NCBI GenBank assembly: GCA_033675265.1
Contig: JAUJYZ010001097.1
Span: 526,501-590,500, forward strand
Source: Actinostola sp. cb2023
Taxonomy: Eukaryota; Cnidaria; Anthozoa; Actiniaria; Actinostolidae
DNA: 64,000 bases
Reading direction: 5' to 3'
Part shown: positions 40,860-54,488 of the stretch, in pieces
How the letters are laid out: the number at the start of each line of letters is the position of its first letter
Position numbering within the stretch: the stretch's first letter is position 1
Notes under the pieces: model-generated
Seen by the model: the letters and a program-made list of their open reading frames with translations, nothing else
Told to the model about the DNA's origin: nothing
The model's database searches: none
Translations under genes and position numbers: made by a program

Positions 40860-42494
40860 GATGCGTTCTCTGTTTTACACGGTTGTTTATGTGGCGAGAA
40901 ATCGCACGATATTTTTTTGCGCGCAGTTTCAACGCTCTTATCGGTAGACTCTGAGCGGTTTGTCAAGCTAGGCGGCCTATTTTTTGTTTAGCTCAATTGC
41001 AGCGATGCATGGCCGTGAATTGAAGCGAAATTCCTGTGCCATAAGATCAGACACACTGTCAATCAGCCTTGGATTGGATATAGGAAGTCAATTAACTTCA
41101 TCAGAGTAGAAAGCATGAAGCTTTCTGCTCCAAATGTATAAGTGAAACTGATAGTTTCTGAACAGAAAGTAACTCTTCTCCCGTTAGTGAGCGGTTTTGG
41201 AGCATCTTACAAATTTGGTATGATTGGCGAACTTTCTCGACTGCAAATTGCTCAAAAATAATTTCAAGCGGTGTAAATGATGGGTTTATGGATTTATTCT
41301 TAATACCTATTTGTCTAGCTTTTCAGTTTTCCTTCTTGTACACTGTACAATTGCTCAACTATAATTTCCAAAGCGCAAATGATGATATTTATAGTGGTGA
41401 AGATTTACTTAGGATGACCCAATTTGTCTAGCTTTTTCTTCTTCATGTAATAATAATAATAATAATAAATAAGTTCTTGAGAACGCATCATCAGATAGTC
41501 TCGATGCTTTTAACAATTAATAAGGACAAAACAGTGGCAAAAGGTAAATGAAAAAGCAGGTTCCTTTCTTTCTTTACCTGCGTCAGTACTTCTGCGTTCA
41601 ATCTATGTTATGAGTTCAGTGAAATTCAGTGAGAATATCTGCCGTAAATCCACTGAATATGTTGGCTATTATCTTGTAACTGAATAAGCATGTAAAGACA
41701 AAGGGAAGAGCAACTGGCCAAGCTTGTGACACAAGGCTTTCAGAGTATGAAGAGAAAAAAAAAACATGAAAGCCAATATTTTGGTTTGTTTTATGTATTG
41801 ACTGGAATGCCATAAAATTTTCAAAATCAATTATAAGTTCACCAACTTGGCCTCGAGCGATGCCCTCCACAGTTGTCAAAAGTTTGTCAGACACCACTCG
41901 AAACATGTCAAACCATTTGCGACGATTTTTCTCGCTTTTTTCAATAAAAATATCCTGAATTCGAAACCAGAATCAAAGCCTTTTTAATGGGTTTTCAGAG
42001 TTGTCTTTCTTTCATACTCCATAACAAAACAAAGCTCAAGTTTCCCGCCAAAGTTGTCTCTCCATTGTTTTACAAGTAAACGTCATAAAAGACGAGCGAA
42101 CTTTATTTTCAATGCTTTTCTTGATCTCCATTGAAAACCTAATAAAACTCTTAAAACCGGGGATATTTATTTGTCTACTCAAACATTCGCACTGAGTGTT
42201 TTTTTGGCCGGGCTGAATATAAATTTTCCCCCCGAATTTCGATATACAAACCAAACACTCTCGATCTTTCCTATCTTTGTTTTGATCGAAGATTATAATT
42301 GTACAAAGCCAGAGTTGAGAGAAACGTGCTTTATCCCGTGTTAAAAGTGTGTATGATCACTACTACTAGTATTAAATCGCTGGTCGCGTGTAGCGAGCCA
42401 GTTCATAAATAAATCATTCTGGTTAGATTTCAGTAAAATGACACTTTCAATTTCGGCAGAAAAGTACTGACTTTTGCATAGTTAAACAGTTGCG

Positions 42495-42528
<34 letters not shown>

Positions 42529-42660
42529 GCGCATGATTTGAATTGAATTATTTCCTAAGCGTGCAGTGCTGTTATTAAGAGTTTCAGAGCTTTAGAAGTA
42601 AGAAGACAGAAATAGAGTTTGAAATTATAGAAAGAAGATTTGACACAAAGAATTACAACT
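40860..42660. other. Gene-free spacer
   Basis: No coding sequence was recognised. It contains two short ATA/ATT microsatellites (41446-41466, 42498-42528) and one inverted E2F-like TTCCCGCCAA at 42039. Confidence 0.4.
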
Positions 42661-42677
42661 GAATTTTCTTCAAACTT

Positions 42678-42683
42678 TTTATT
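42678..42683 (-). promoter_or_regulatory. Candidate poly(A) signal of the zinc-finger gene
   Basis: AATAAA on the minus strand lies about 780 bases after the stop codon, followed by AAAGTTTG. It is plausible as the end of the 3' UTR, but other signals may be used. Confidence 0.35.
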
Positions 42684-43467
42684 TTTTCATCTCAAATATC
42701 ACTTCTGTACAGTGCAACAGTTGCTCACTTGAATTCTATATCTCACTCAATGTTCATGCAACAAAACTATTTACAAACTATATAACTATCTTTTTCCGAT
42801 ATATAAATATGTTATCTACTGTAACTTTGTTCAGCTTTCACACTATTTACATTTGGCTTTGAATTAACCCCACGATTAATTTGCAATTGAAATAACTTGC
42901 AAAGCCCCTTAGAAATAGTAATGGTACCATCATTCAAGGCTACAAAGATTGTTCATGAATGAAGTCTGTCTTGGGCTAGTTATTTGGACATATAAATACT
43001 TATAAATAGAGAATATAAATTCATGTATAAAACCATGCTACATTGTAACGGAATATCACTTTTGAGGTGAAATTTTTTAACAGACTTCAAACCACAGCAC
43101 CAAAACATTTTCGTTCACCACGTTGTAGTACAAACCAGGTGCTATTTAACATCATAATGACCACCAAAATGGCGGGAAATCAACCTAAGCGATTTGCATG
43201 TAACACTGAATGTACACGTGCATTGATTCTGCTTTCTGCTCACAGAAACACACTGTAAAATACAACCTTTTACCTTAATACTTAGTATCTGAAATCGTCT
43301 GCTTATCCTAAAGTTATAAAACTATACTCTGTAGTAAAATATTTGGAGTTATTTGAAGAAAAAACATAATGTTTTCTTCGGACAGAAATATATAAACAAT
43401 CAATCAATGAAAACAAAAACATAGAAAATTCTTGTAAAAGAAGCAAATATTTTGGTTCTAACATTGC

Positions 43468-44328
43468 TCACATTACTTCCTGAGATTGATAATAAGCGTC
43501 TGAATCGTGTTGAAATTGTTCGTATTTAACGTGGTCCTTCACAGTTCCATTTTGAGGAGCGTGTAGTTTGCTGATGTGTCTTGAGAGATGGCTTGGATTG
43601 TTGAACGCTTTGGGACATTTACTGCACTTGTAAGGTCTCTCTCCTGTATGAATCAGAATGTGCCTTTGAAGATTTCCAGAGATTGAGAACGACTTGATGC
43701 AGTTCGGACATTGGTATGGCTTTTCTCCCGTGTGTACCCTGGTGTGGATGATTAGAGCACTCTGCTTACTGAAGGCCATTGGACAGTGCTTGCACTTGAA
43801 TGGCTTCTCGCCAGTGTGGCTTCGAATATGTCTGACAAGCATTTGAGAATCGTTGAAAGAACGCACGCAGTAAGGACACTTGTAAGGCTTTGTACCTGTA
43901 TGAACAAGTAAATGTTTCTCGATTGAGAGAGAATCACTGAACGCGCGTCCACAGTACTCACACTTGAATGGCTTTACTCCTGTATGTGAATAAATATGCT
44001 TCTCCAGAACTATTTTATCCGTGAATCCCTTCCCACAGTGAGGGCACTTGTATGGTCTTTTCTTGTTGTGGACCAGCATATGACATTGTAGTCCATCCGC
44101 TCTGCAGAATGCGCGATCGCACTCGGGACACTTGAATGGCTTTTCCCCAGTGTGCGTGCGCTCGTGGGACTCGAGATGAGAATGCCACTGAAATCCTTTG
44201 CTGCAGAATTTGCACATGAATCTGTAGTTGCTTTTCCTGTGTCGTTTCTTGTGGTTGTTGTTAGTGTTGTTGTTGTTAGGATCAGGACAAGGAATGCGCA
44301 CAACTACAGTCCCATCCTCAGTGTACAA

Positions 44329-44376
<48 letters not shown>

Positions 44377-46724
44377 TCTCCTGTAACTGCGCTGTTCTTC
44401 CTCACTTCCACTTCTCTTACCAGAACTGTCATCATCAACATACTCCTCTTCTGAGCTCTCAGACTGGTAACTGTTGCTGCGCACATGACCTGTGGACTTT
44501 CTAAAGCAAGTGTGTTCCAGAACTCTCGCCCCACGCTCGTCTCTTGGGCTCGCTTGGATTCCTTGATCTCTGACTTCAACTGTAACAGTCTCTGCATTTT
44601 CTGCTCTGTCAGTAGGGGACAGTGGAGGAGTTATGATGAGACTTGACTTGTTCAGAGACGAAGGCTGATTTGGTGATTTGACAAGTCTTTCGTTGCATCT
44701 CAGGTCTGTTTCTTTAGGGCTGGGCGTTCTAGAGTTGCTTTGCGAGGGGGTTGAAAGACTTTCTTGTTGTTCTGCTTTGCCATGCAGCAAAGCATGAGCT
44801 GGGAAAGAAGATTTGCGCTTTCTTGAGCCAGTTTTGTGGATATTACGTTCTACTCTCTCGTGCTGGAAGAATGGTACATTCTCTTCGTTGTTTGGTACTC
44901 TGTAGACAGGACTGTGCATGAAGTCAGCAGGTGGTGGTGCGTAGACAAACTTTTGCTCGTGTTTCACACCATCAGGGGTGTAGCGTGGTGTGAGTAGTCT
45001 GTTCGCGCTCTCTTGAGGGTACGACGGTGAAGGAAGTGCTGGTTTCTCTGCGTGTTGAGGCTGTGATGGTAGTGGTGGTGGTCTGGGTGGCTGACCATGG
45101 TTGACTATCTCCTGACGCTGATACATTGGCTGCTGCATGGGTACTGGAGGTGGGCCACGAGGTGGGTGGACAGCTTGGACAAGTACTCTTTCTTGGTAGC
45201 CTTGTGGATGCATTGCTGGTTGAGGCTGTCTTGGGTAGTAGTGCTGAGGTTGTTCTTGGTAGGTCTGAGGCACAGGTGCAGGGGGTCTGTAGGTGTGTAC
45301 TAACCCATCAGGTCCTCTGGTGACAGGTTGTGGTGCTGATACTGGTGGCTGATGTGGTGGGTAGCTGTGCTGCTGTGGTGGTGGTGGATGAGGATGCTGT
45401 GGCTGGTACTGATGAGATGGAGGTGGAGGTGGCCTGACTACATACTGTGGTACTTGAGCTACAGCATATGTAGTAGGGGTAGCTTGTCTCAAGCCCTCAG
45501 TTGACTGCGGCTGCATGATGACATGCCCTTGAGGGTGTGGCTGATAGACCTGTGGAGCTGGTGCTGCTGTTAGCTGCTGGGGCATTTGAGGTTCATAAGC
45601 TCTGTACTCCATCAGTCTTGGTTTCTGTTCAGCCAGTGGAGGGCTTCTCATGACAACTTCCTGCCTCTGTGGTACTGCTTGGACCATTGGAGGCATTGGT
45701 CGTGGTTGTTGTACTTTCTGTACTTTCACTGTGTCTTTAGCCATGATTGGAGTTGCGTTAGGAATTGGTTCATAAATAACACCATTAGGACCTTGTGACA
45801 CTGGGTAGACTGGAACGTAGACGACTTTTGGCTCAGGCTCGCTATTGACATTCTCTGGTGTTTGCATTGGCTGCACAGGAATTCTTGTTGTCTGAGGATT
45901 CAGCTGTAGAGGAACGGCAGTTGTTGTGACAGGAGGTGAAGGTACATAACTTGCCGTGACAACAGGAGAAGAGTGTGGCGGTGGGTAGTAACCTTGCGAG
46001 GAGCGTTGCGTTACAACGGGTCGCGGTTTTCTTTCGTTACGATAGCTGTTCTCGCGATTTCCTCTCATAGAATGATACTCCACAATCATGACATTTTCTA
46101 ATCCTGCATTTTTATCAGGAAGTTCATTGTTCGCACATTGTCTTCGTGTGGATGAGGTTTTTCCTCGCTCGAGTGCTTCGCCGTTGTTCTGCATTGCAAA
46201 TGACTTGGTTTGTTTGCTGTGAGGTTGTGAATAGAATTTATCGCTTGACGTCCCATGAGATTGGCTGACATGTTCGGCGCTGTGGAAACGTATGCGTTCA
46301 TTTGCGTAATGTCTCTTCTCGACCGTGTAATTCTTCTGAAATCTTGACTCATCTTTAGAGACGGGCGATTTATGATCAGTGTTTTTCTCGCTCGATTTGT
46401 CGTTCTCCCGAAACGTGTTGCGATACACCACGGTCTTCTTCGGTTGACCCTTGCGCACTTTCTTTTGAGCTTGCTCGAATTCCTCGGTCTGTTGTTGATA
46501 ACTTCGCTTAGCTCTCTTCCTGACTCTTGGAGCAACTCTTGTGCCATGCACTGAATACTTCGGTAACTCGGTTGAAGAGCGAACGGGTTCTTGCTCTTCG
46601 AATTTGTTGCCATATTTTTGTACGCCACGCACATGGAGAGGGTATAACTTCTTGGCATCGACGTTAGCGGGTGAAATCTGAGCTGGATAACTTGTTGGAG
46701 TCACACTGTCAACAGTTGGGGAAT
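43468..46724 (-). CDS. SNAG-domain C2H2 zinc-finger protein, exon 2
   Basis: This large coding exon follows acceptor TTTTTATCGCCAG and supplies about 1084 residues. The first ~370 residues are basic and low complexity. A proline/glutamine-rich region follows (about 230-600), then a serine-rich, charged region with a run of 16 aspartates encoded by an ATC repeat (44331-44378). Eight C2H2 fingers occupy roughly 44210 down to 43560, with standard TGEKP-type linkers (MCKFCSKGFQWHSHLESH is the first; CSKCPKAFNNPSHLSRHISK the last). A short tail ends YYQSQEVM. The fingers would bind DNA in the nucleus and the P/Q-rich part probably contacts cofactors. The paralogue group is not clear: Ovo has four fingers and GFI1 six. 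The GTG-initiated frame at 46704 is not a real start, because the exon joins an upstream SNAG exon in phase. Confidence 0.9.
44331..44378 (-). repeat. In-frame GAT trinucleotide run (poly-Asp)
   Basis: A run of 16 consecutive GAT codons within the zinc-finger gene; such tracts expand and contract easily. Confidence 0.93.
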
Positions 46725-47277
46725 CTGGCGATAAAAATAGAAATGCCGTTAGAGGATAAAAAACTCGCAGTGATCAATAAATTCAAAGTAACATAATTTA
46801 CTCAAAACTATAGGAATATCTAAGAAATTGCAGTTGAATAAGCGGTAAATTACATCGAAATTCTAAGGCAATCTTCAAGAGAAAGTATCAATACGAGCGC
46901 GCGCTAATTAGCCGGATCGTTTTAGCACCAGGAAACTTCAAAAACCTTTAGAAAATCAGGTGACTTATAAAGCAAAAATATTTCCTCCCCGATTCCAAAG
47001 GAATTACAAACGGTACTCATTACAAGGCATGCTTAGTAGTATTGCGAAGGGAATTCAAGCAACTTAACTCGACAATAATTATGCGTAGTTGGAGTAAACT
47101 TTGTTATCAAGAGTTCTAAACGAATTTCCTAAGAAAATACGAAGCATTAAACTTCCAGAAACTCAAACTAATTGAGTTATGTTCTATTTTCTAACATAAA
47201 GCAAGTAAAAATAAGTAAGTCTGGTGACTTTCTGTCTGGGTAAATCCTACAAATTGTTAGAAATTCACAAAGTTTAC

Positions 47278-47407
47278 CTCGAGTGAAATTCGTCGAAACT
47301 TCTGTCTCTTGTTCATTTTCGTCGCTCATATTATTCTCAACACTAGCATTTTCCTTCTTGGTCGCAGGAAAAGCTGTCCTGCTCTTGATTAGAAACGCTC
47401 GGGGCAT
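47278..47407 (-). CDS. SNAG-domain C2H2 zinc-finger protein, exon 1 (start)
   Basis: An ATG (47405-47407) opens MPRAFLIKSR, the SNAG repressor motif that must be at the extreme N-terminus, followed by an acidic serine/glutamate-rich stretch to NFTR and donor CGAG|GTAAAC. The one carried base fits exon 2 exactly. The SNAG motif is known to recruit the LSD1/CoREST histone demethylase complex in GFI1, Snail and related repressors, so repression is the likely role. The frame is open upstream to 47545 but without conserved sequence, and SNAG fixes the start. Confidence 0.88.
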
Positions 47408-47800
47408 CCCTGGGCTTGTACGGTAAATCTCAAAATAAATCTTTCCAACACACCTCTGTACTTCTGACACTGCCGCGCGAACTCTCCAAATGCGCCTCGA
47501 CCAACACAGCGCATTCCTATATTTGCAAGTCGCTCTATTTAGCACTGGTGACCATTCAACGGGAGAATTCCTTTGGTGACGTCACCTTGATGTAATTTTC
47601 GTGAGTGTGTAACTCCCCGCCTCCCCATGAAAATCAATCCCTACAAACTTGGACAATTTCCCCCGGTCAAGATTCCAATCTATCTGGGTTTGATTTCATA
47701 CCCGGCGCAAAAAGAACATCTTTGAAAAATGCAGGGTGATAATTGATCACCTTTCGCCGGAAGTTAGCTGTTTACGAACGGTTCACAACTTCAAAACCTT
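47408..47800 (-). promoter_or_regulatory. Probable promoter and 5' UTR of the zinc-finger gene
   Basis: This is the sequence upstream of the SNAG start. It contains TGACGTCACC at 47577-47586, a CRE-like palindrome, and is less AT-rich than its surroundings. The assignment is by position. Confidence 0.35.
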
Positions 47801-47809
47801 GCGTTGGAC

Positions 47810-50800
47810 TTGGATTCTCGCTAACCATGGAATGTACGTTTGTTTGAGTTGATTTCGAGAAATTAACATTTGAATTCAATTCTCTGAGAGCTATTTGATG
47901 TATTTTGGGGATGAAGTTTGCGGTAAATAGATTAAGTATACAACCACGTGGTGAGGTGGCTGGATTATCTGATCTCCTTTCAAGCGAAGAAGATCCAATT
48001 TGACAAATTCACCCCTTTTCAAGTATTGAATCATACGCTGAATAACTAGGTTTCATCTTACAATATATTGACCCAAAAACCTCCCATTTCTTGCTCAGTG
48101 GAATCTTCAGCTAGAAATAACTTTGCCGCGATATTTGGCAACTCGGAAAGCTCTCTTATTTGCATATTGGAGTTTACTCAGAAGACTAGATACTTCGATG
48201 GGATTTCTTTAAGTTCGTGAATTCAATTTATTGAATGAAAAAGCCATTTCAGTGCCTTGACTTTCTATCAATCAACTCGATGACGTGACCTGAAGTCATG
48301 TCGGAGAATGTAAAACATGACTCTGTAGATGCCATGGTGAGAGACTCAAAACTTCGCCAAACTTCCAATGCCAGTTTACATGGGCCTATTAATTTGACAG
48401 TTAAAGAAAGGATGAGGATATAAACTCGTAGATTTTAGCCTTTTTGAGTCTTCCTTAGCGTGCTGGGAATCCTTTTCTAGTGTTCAGGGGAAATTGATGG
48501 AGACGAGCAGAGTTCACTGTTTACCAGAGTGGGGTTGAAAGTCGCCTTTGTTAGAGCGAACGAGTTGCGCGTAAAATCGAATTGACCACTTCGTGACTAT
48601 AGATTTCTTTCAAACTTTTAACTTCGAGAAATGAACCTTAAATTACCTTGTTTTCGAGTTCAAAAATGGCAATCGAACGTGGACAAGGTTTCTTGTTGCA
48701 ATTTCGGCCAGCAGTATCAACCGTTTAAAGAATCTATTCTTAAACCTAATGCATAAAAGATGAGATTCGTACTCATGAACAACTTGGTGAACTTGGGGAA
48801 ATAATAATAACACTTTATTTAACGAGGAATTTACAGATAAAGCTATGCTTTTTTCCAATCTGGTCCCGTAATGAAATGTAATGAGAATGGCCACTTAGAG
48901 ACCTTGGATTCGCTTAGAAACTATAGGCGCTTTTTGACACCCTAATTTAGCAAGCAAGACAAATTCTCGACTAAGGATCCTTTACTTTCGCAACTGCACA
49001 TCTCAGTGGAGATCAATATCGCAGTATTATTTTCATTTCGAAACTAAGTGGAATCCACTTTGAGTTTTAAAATGGTTTTCAAAGAGGTTCTAAAGGATGC
49101 TGCAAAGGAAATAAGTTGAATTTTTCGGGGAAGACTTTGGTGAATTTTACAATGAAGAGTCGCTTGGTGACATTTCTTCGCAAGTTGTTTTGATCACCGC
49201 GGCTCAACCACGCGTATAAAATCTAGCTTCACTTATTAGCATTCAAATTGAACGCCGAGATTTCTTACTGAAGCATAAAAAAAAGAACAATACAGACCTC
49301 GATTGCCGCACGTAACGACCCCATTCTTTTAGAGACTGTCGAATTCGCACAGCTCTCGTTTGTATGATCGAGTTTAACCTTAGCTACATCTCAGGTAATG
49401 TTTTCCTCGGTAAAATAGAGTTTCCCAGTCGCAAATAAGTTTAACTTGACTCTGACTAATCACCCCAGGCCCAGCGAGGTGTGTCGAACTGAACGAGTTA
49501 TCAGATTCAATATTCGACCGTGGGGGTTTGATATTAACTTTAGAGTTTAAAATCGCTTCTATATAAGTCCTATTCTAGGGCTAAGAGGTTGGGACCTCGG
49601 AAAGCAATTTTTCAGAAAGTCTAGTATAAATGGTCATTGAAATTTCCTTGGTGACAGTCAGTGTATTGACTTATGTCCAACCGGCCCTTTGACCTAAAGC
49701 CACGCCTCCTGAGGCTTTACTGTCCTCAAAGTTTTTTCCGCTTTGCAAAGATCGAGCAAACATCTCCCTTCGAGCTTTCAAAATCCCCCAAAATCCTCGA
49801 ACTCTTCGTTTTAAAAGCTTCATTTTCAATAGCCAAACATAAGCTAGTTTTGTACGGATTGTTTTGAAGCGATAACTGTGTGGGAAAGTTCAGTTAACTA
49901 ATTAGAATCAGTAGAGGTTATTGAAGCGTACAAATTCTCTCGCCGAAAGGCTCTGTATCTAACCAATATTTGCATATGAAAGAACGGTACATGAAGCAAG
50001 CGATGACAATTTCGATCCTTGTTGATATCCGTCTCCTTTCGAAACTTTCTGAACTACTTTGTGGGAGGATAGTCATATGAAGTGTACTCCCCTTACCGTG
50101 AACCTAAAAGTGCTAGTTTTAGACATTTGCGTCAATCCCATTTGAATCCTGTGTAGGAATGTGCTACGGTATTGCGAACAATAGCTAGATTGACTTTCCG
50201 TTCGTAGACAATTAACTCTACTTTATGAACTGCTGTTAATTAGGTAACGGTAGGTTGAATTGACGTAGTGTTTTCGCCTTCGTAAAGACATGACTTTTAC
50301 CAAAAATTCCTCTGTCGATGACTAAGCTTCCATTTCTGTACACGGCTCTAATTTGAACCAAATAATAATAATTTGGACAAAAAAGTGTTCTGAGTGAGTT
50401 AGGAGAAGTTGCCGACCTCGCTTAAGCTGCACTAGGCTAATTCTTTAGTAAATCCTTTTATTATTAGAAGACAATTATTTCCAGCATATAAAGAAAAGAA
50501 TAACATCACCAGTTACATCACCAAGATCTAGACTTGAATAAGTTAACTTTCACGTCGATCTTGAGTAACAATGAATTCTTACTGCGCCAAAGTGAATTGT
50601 CACACCTTTTGGTTTTAACGATGATGACACATTTCCACTTTAGTACTAAACCTTCGTAAAATATAATTCAGAAAATGCACAGTTGAAGGGAATTTAATAC
50701 TCCATACAATTTTGCTATCGTTTTCATCGTTACTGGACGAAATTAGAATTTCTTTTCAATGTCATTGAAGTTTGATTTGAATGTATCCGCCAACCGTGAA

Positions 50801-53425
50801 AAACTACTGAAATGATCATCTTTGATCGAAGAACCGTTAATCTTATTTTTAAGTCATTTTAAGAGTTTCGGCATTAAAAAGGAAATTTTATGCTCAGTTT
50901 TGAATATGCGTATATTTCAGGTAACTTGCCAGGTGGATTTGGGACTCGAGAAAAAAGTTTTGAAGCGGAGTAAATGTCGGCTATTTTAGCCTATTTACCA
51001 ACGTTAGTATATCTTCTGTTTGGTCAAGCGTAGTACTACTAATTGCAGTTGTACAAGTACAGAAATAACGCTGTGTTTTTACGTTCCCCTTCAGCCATAG
51101 TAAAACAGAGTCCGATGCCAGGAACGATGATTTCTGGGACCGATTTCTGTTCGATTTTTGTAGTGTAAAAAAATTGCGCGCAAATTCTTCAGACACGTCG
51201 TGGCAGTTGGCAAACGCAAGTCTACGTAAGTGTCGTTACGTGACGTAACGCAAGTTTAACGCAAGCTCGACTTCATTGAATTAATTTAGCAGTTAAATCT
51301 CGGCTTTCCTAGCCTCAGGCTTTCCAGACTCGAACCTTAAAAACATGACTAAGTCTTTGAAAGTCTCAAACCGGCATCATTCAAAACAGCTGAAAATTTT
51401 GTACTATCGAAAATACCTCACTAGTACGCCATTGTTAACAATTCAAAGGCGGTTGCTTGGAGAATTATTTGTTTGTAAATAACACGATTTCTAATGACAT
51501 TATAATGTGCATCAGTTGTTCTTTCAGATAAGTGTATTGTAAAATAAAAAATTATCATTAAAACCACTTTAAAATGTGCTTTTATTGTAATTTCGTCTGT
51601 GAGTTCGGCTTTGTCATCGAGACACGGCTCTCATGAATAAGTATTTAGAGATAAACTGGGAGGGGTTGCTATAAGACTGAGTTGTCTCAATCGTCTTAAA
51701 CGCCTCTGTCTGTACGCTCCTGTACAGTTGTTTAGTTTTATAATATTGTATATTCTAAATATTGAATAAAAGAAACGTTCTCAATGTGAGGTATTCGAGC
51801 CGCGAAGTCGGTGATCAATTTTATATTTCACGCACTATAAACTATTATTTCAAAGTTAGAGATTACATGGACAGCTAATAATTGAACTTCAATATTGATA
51901 TTTAATTACTCAAATCCTTGCAGAGATTTAGCAGTCACATTTTGAACGGCATCTCTTTCTCAAAGCGAAAATAAATTAATCGATAATCGAAACTACAACT
52001 ATAAACAAGTACATTTTTACACGCCATGCATTTCAAAAGTGCAACTGAATGATCTGACCCGAACTGAACTATACCAATGAATACAAATTAGAAGCATTAC
52101 TATTAAGCTATTTTTTTCTTCAAATTACATTTAAATCAACGAAGAAGACGTTATATACTGAGAGACTCTAAAGCGTTTTCCATTCTTCTACAGTAAGCAG
52201 CAGTCATACTGAACGTAACTTCTCTAGGGGTCATGACCGGTCTATTCAAACTTGTGCAAAACAACTTTTTCGCAATTTTGAATAAATTGTTTCGCTTGAA
52301 TCTTCAGTCATGCATCAAGTACATAGAATTGAAATACTATTCAAATACTCTGCAATAAACTCTCAAAAACATAACTTTACTATGTGAAAGTTTCAGCCTC
52401 TCTGCGTAAGAGGCTGTACATCTTTATAACAGACTGATATATCGGTCTAGGGTACAGCCAAACTATTCCGTGCTAGAACTCGGCCCGAGATATCGTGCAC
52501 AGAAGCGACTAAGTCCTGAACGGGTAATAAACTTTTGTAGGATTATTCGAATTCGGCACATACAACCCTCAAACACCAGTTATAGTATATAATTCCTGTA
52601 CTTAAAATGTATTTGTGTGTTTTCTTAGTTGGTTTGGAAGTTGTTTTCGCGCCACAGTTTTGCTGGTCTGATTTTCACACACTTTTTCCAGTTGAGTTGC
52701 ACTTACTCAGTGGTGTTTTATCCGCACGGTTAGTTCCACGCTACGCTTTGACAGAGATGTGTTATTAAAATAACAACTGTAGAAAGTTCGAACAGACTCT
52801 CTCAGTTTCTCTGTATCAGTTACAAAAACATATTTTCAGCTTTTATAATCGCAAAGCCGAATAGGAAAGTAGACGAAGGAATACTCGGAAAATTGCTTCG
52901 TGAAATTAGTTCCATGGATCGACACCGATGGATTAGGTTTGGGATTTCTTCTAGATTTGTTTTTTATCCCCATAGAATTAACACTTTTCGCTTCAAAAAC
53001 ACGATCCGTTCAAACTCACAAATTCAAATTTTACAATCGCAAATTTTGTAATAAAACATCGATCGTGGGAATGATTTTGAACATGATAAGCTCAAAACAA
53101 ACAACTGACCATCGAATATAAACTTTGCACTACAATGATTCCTTTATGATTCTGTTTCAATTAAATTAGAATATCATTCATTCGTAGTGTATTCTATTCA
53201 GGACTAGTACCTTTTATATATTTTTACAGATATTTTTTTTTAAATTATCAGAGATTTTTTTAAAAATTTTCGATATTTAATTTAAACAATGATTGTGAAA
53301 GTGGTTCGAACTGCTTGGATGTGTTTATCGTGTGATAAATTATAAAAATCCATTACGATGCTATTGATATGCATTCAAGCGACAAATGATAAATTTTATA
53401 AATATATATAATTTCTCTACTTGTT
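47810..53425. other. Long mostly unique non-coding stretch
   Basis: No ORF with recognisable domains, and few repeats. One AATAATAATAACACTTTATT tail at 48800 resembles the 3' end of small elements elsewhere in the window. Its low repeat content beside a regulatory zinc-finger gene could mean conserved enhancers; this is inference. Confidence 0.4.
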
Positions 53426-53431
53426 TTGATG

Positions 53432-53580
53432 GACTAGAGTACAAACCATATGTCCGTGAAACAGTACTAACTAATTAGTACTAAATAGCACTGATGAAAC
53501 AATAGAAAACAATGGAGATAACACTATTTAGTACTATTTAGTAATAGTACTGTTTCACGGACATATGGTTTGCACTCTAT
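53432..53580. mobile_element. 149-bp inverted-repeat element
   Basis: GAGTACAAACCATATGTCCG and complementary CGGACATATGGTTTGCACTC bracket an interior with ACTATTTAGTACTATTTAGT. Confidence 0.75.
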
Positions 53581-53599
53581 GCATTATTTTTAAGTACCA

Positions 53600-54340
53600 T
53601 GTGCCAAGAAATGAAGCATTGTATACTAAGAAATTGAAAATGCCAGTGATGAGTTTAATATAAAGACATGGCCTCATTATTATTATGCTTCTCATAAGCT
53701 AAATTTGAACCATTTCGAAACTAGACTAATTTAAGTTTAAAAACTTTTGAAACTAATGCACCACGTTTTTCCAACCATTGTACGTTCAGTTCCTTATGAC
53801 CTTGTCGGCCACAAATTGTGATTTAAGCTATAGCGAAAACCAATTATACTTGATGAAATTCTAATTTACGAGCTATTGACTTCATTGAAGTCACAATGGC
53901 CATGTAGCCTTGGGCCATGCTTAAGCAGTTGGTCCAAAAACTACAATACGTACAAACACGAAGAGTCAAATTAAACTCTCCAAAGTTAGACCAGTTTTAT
54001 TAAGAAATAGTTTTTTCCAATCATTTCCAAATCGATAAAGGGTTTACAGTATGATATGTGATATAATATAAATGCATTATTGATTTATTCAAATTTTATG
54101 TATTGCACTTTAATTTATGCTAAATAAGAAATTCTTTAAATAGCAATTAAAGGTGTAACTTTAAGCTGTAGCTTCAATGGCAGATATAGCGAAGGACAAT
54201 TTCAAGTCTTAATAGTCCAACGAGAAGGAACTCCATATAGAAGTAGACGAAGTTTAGGGAGGAAATCTTTCCGTTGTAGACGTGTTTTAGATACTTGTAG
54301 CGTGGGAGGGTCACATGCGAATGGCTTGATTAAACGATAC
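53600..54340. other. Unique spacer
   Basis: AT-rich non-coding sequence; nothing recognised. Confidence 0.35.
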
Positions 54341-54352
54341 GTGCATAGAGCT

Positions 54353-54488
54353 GTTTTCGTATGAGTGGGAAACCTACCGGTACCGTGACACTCAAATGGC
54401 TTCTTTTCTAAACCAATCTAATCAAACTCTTAATTTCAATACGGCACAGCACGGTACCGTAACTTTCCCACTCATACGAAAACGCCTC
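54353..54488. mobile_element. MITE of the CCCACTCATACGAAAA family, copy 4 (complete)
   Basis: The ends CGTTTTCGTATGAGTGGGAA and the exact complement are both present; the length is about 135 bases. The interior has ACCGGTACCGTGACACTCAA. Confidence 0.82.

Noticed and set aside
46704..46724. Start of the zinc-finger protein at a GTG (46704)
   Set aside because: The exon extends further upstream to a good acceptor and joins a SNAG-encoding exon in phase.
43468..47407. Identification of the zinc-finger gene as Ovo or GFI1
   Set aside because: The SNAG motif is shared by several families, and eight fingers do not match the four of Ovo or six of GFI1.
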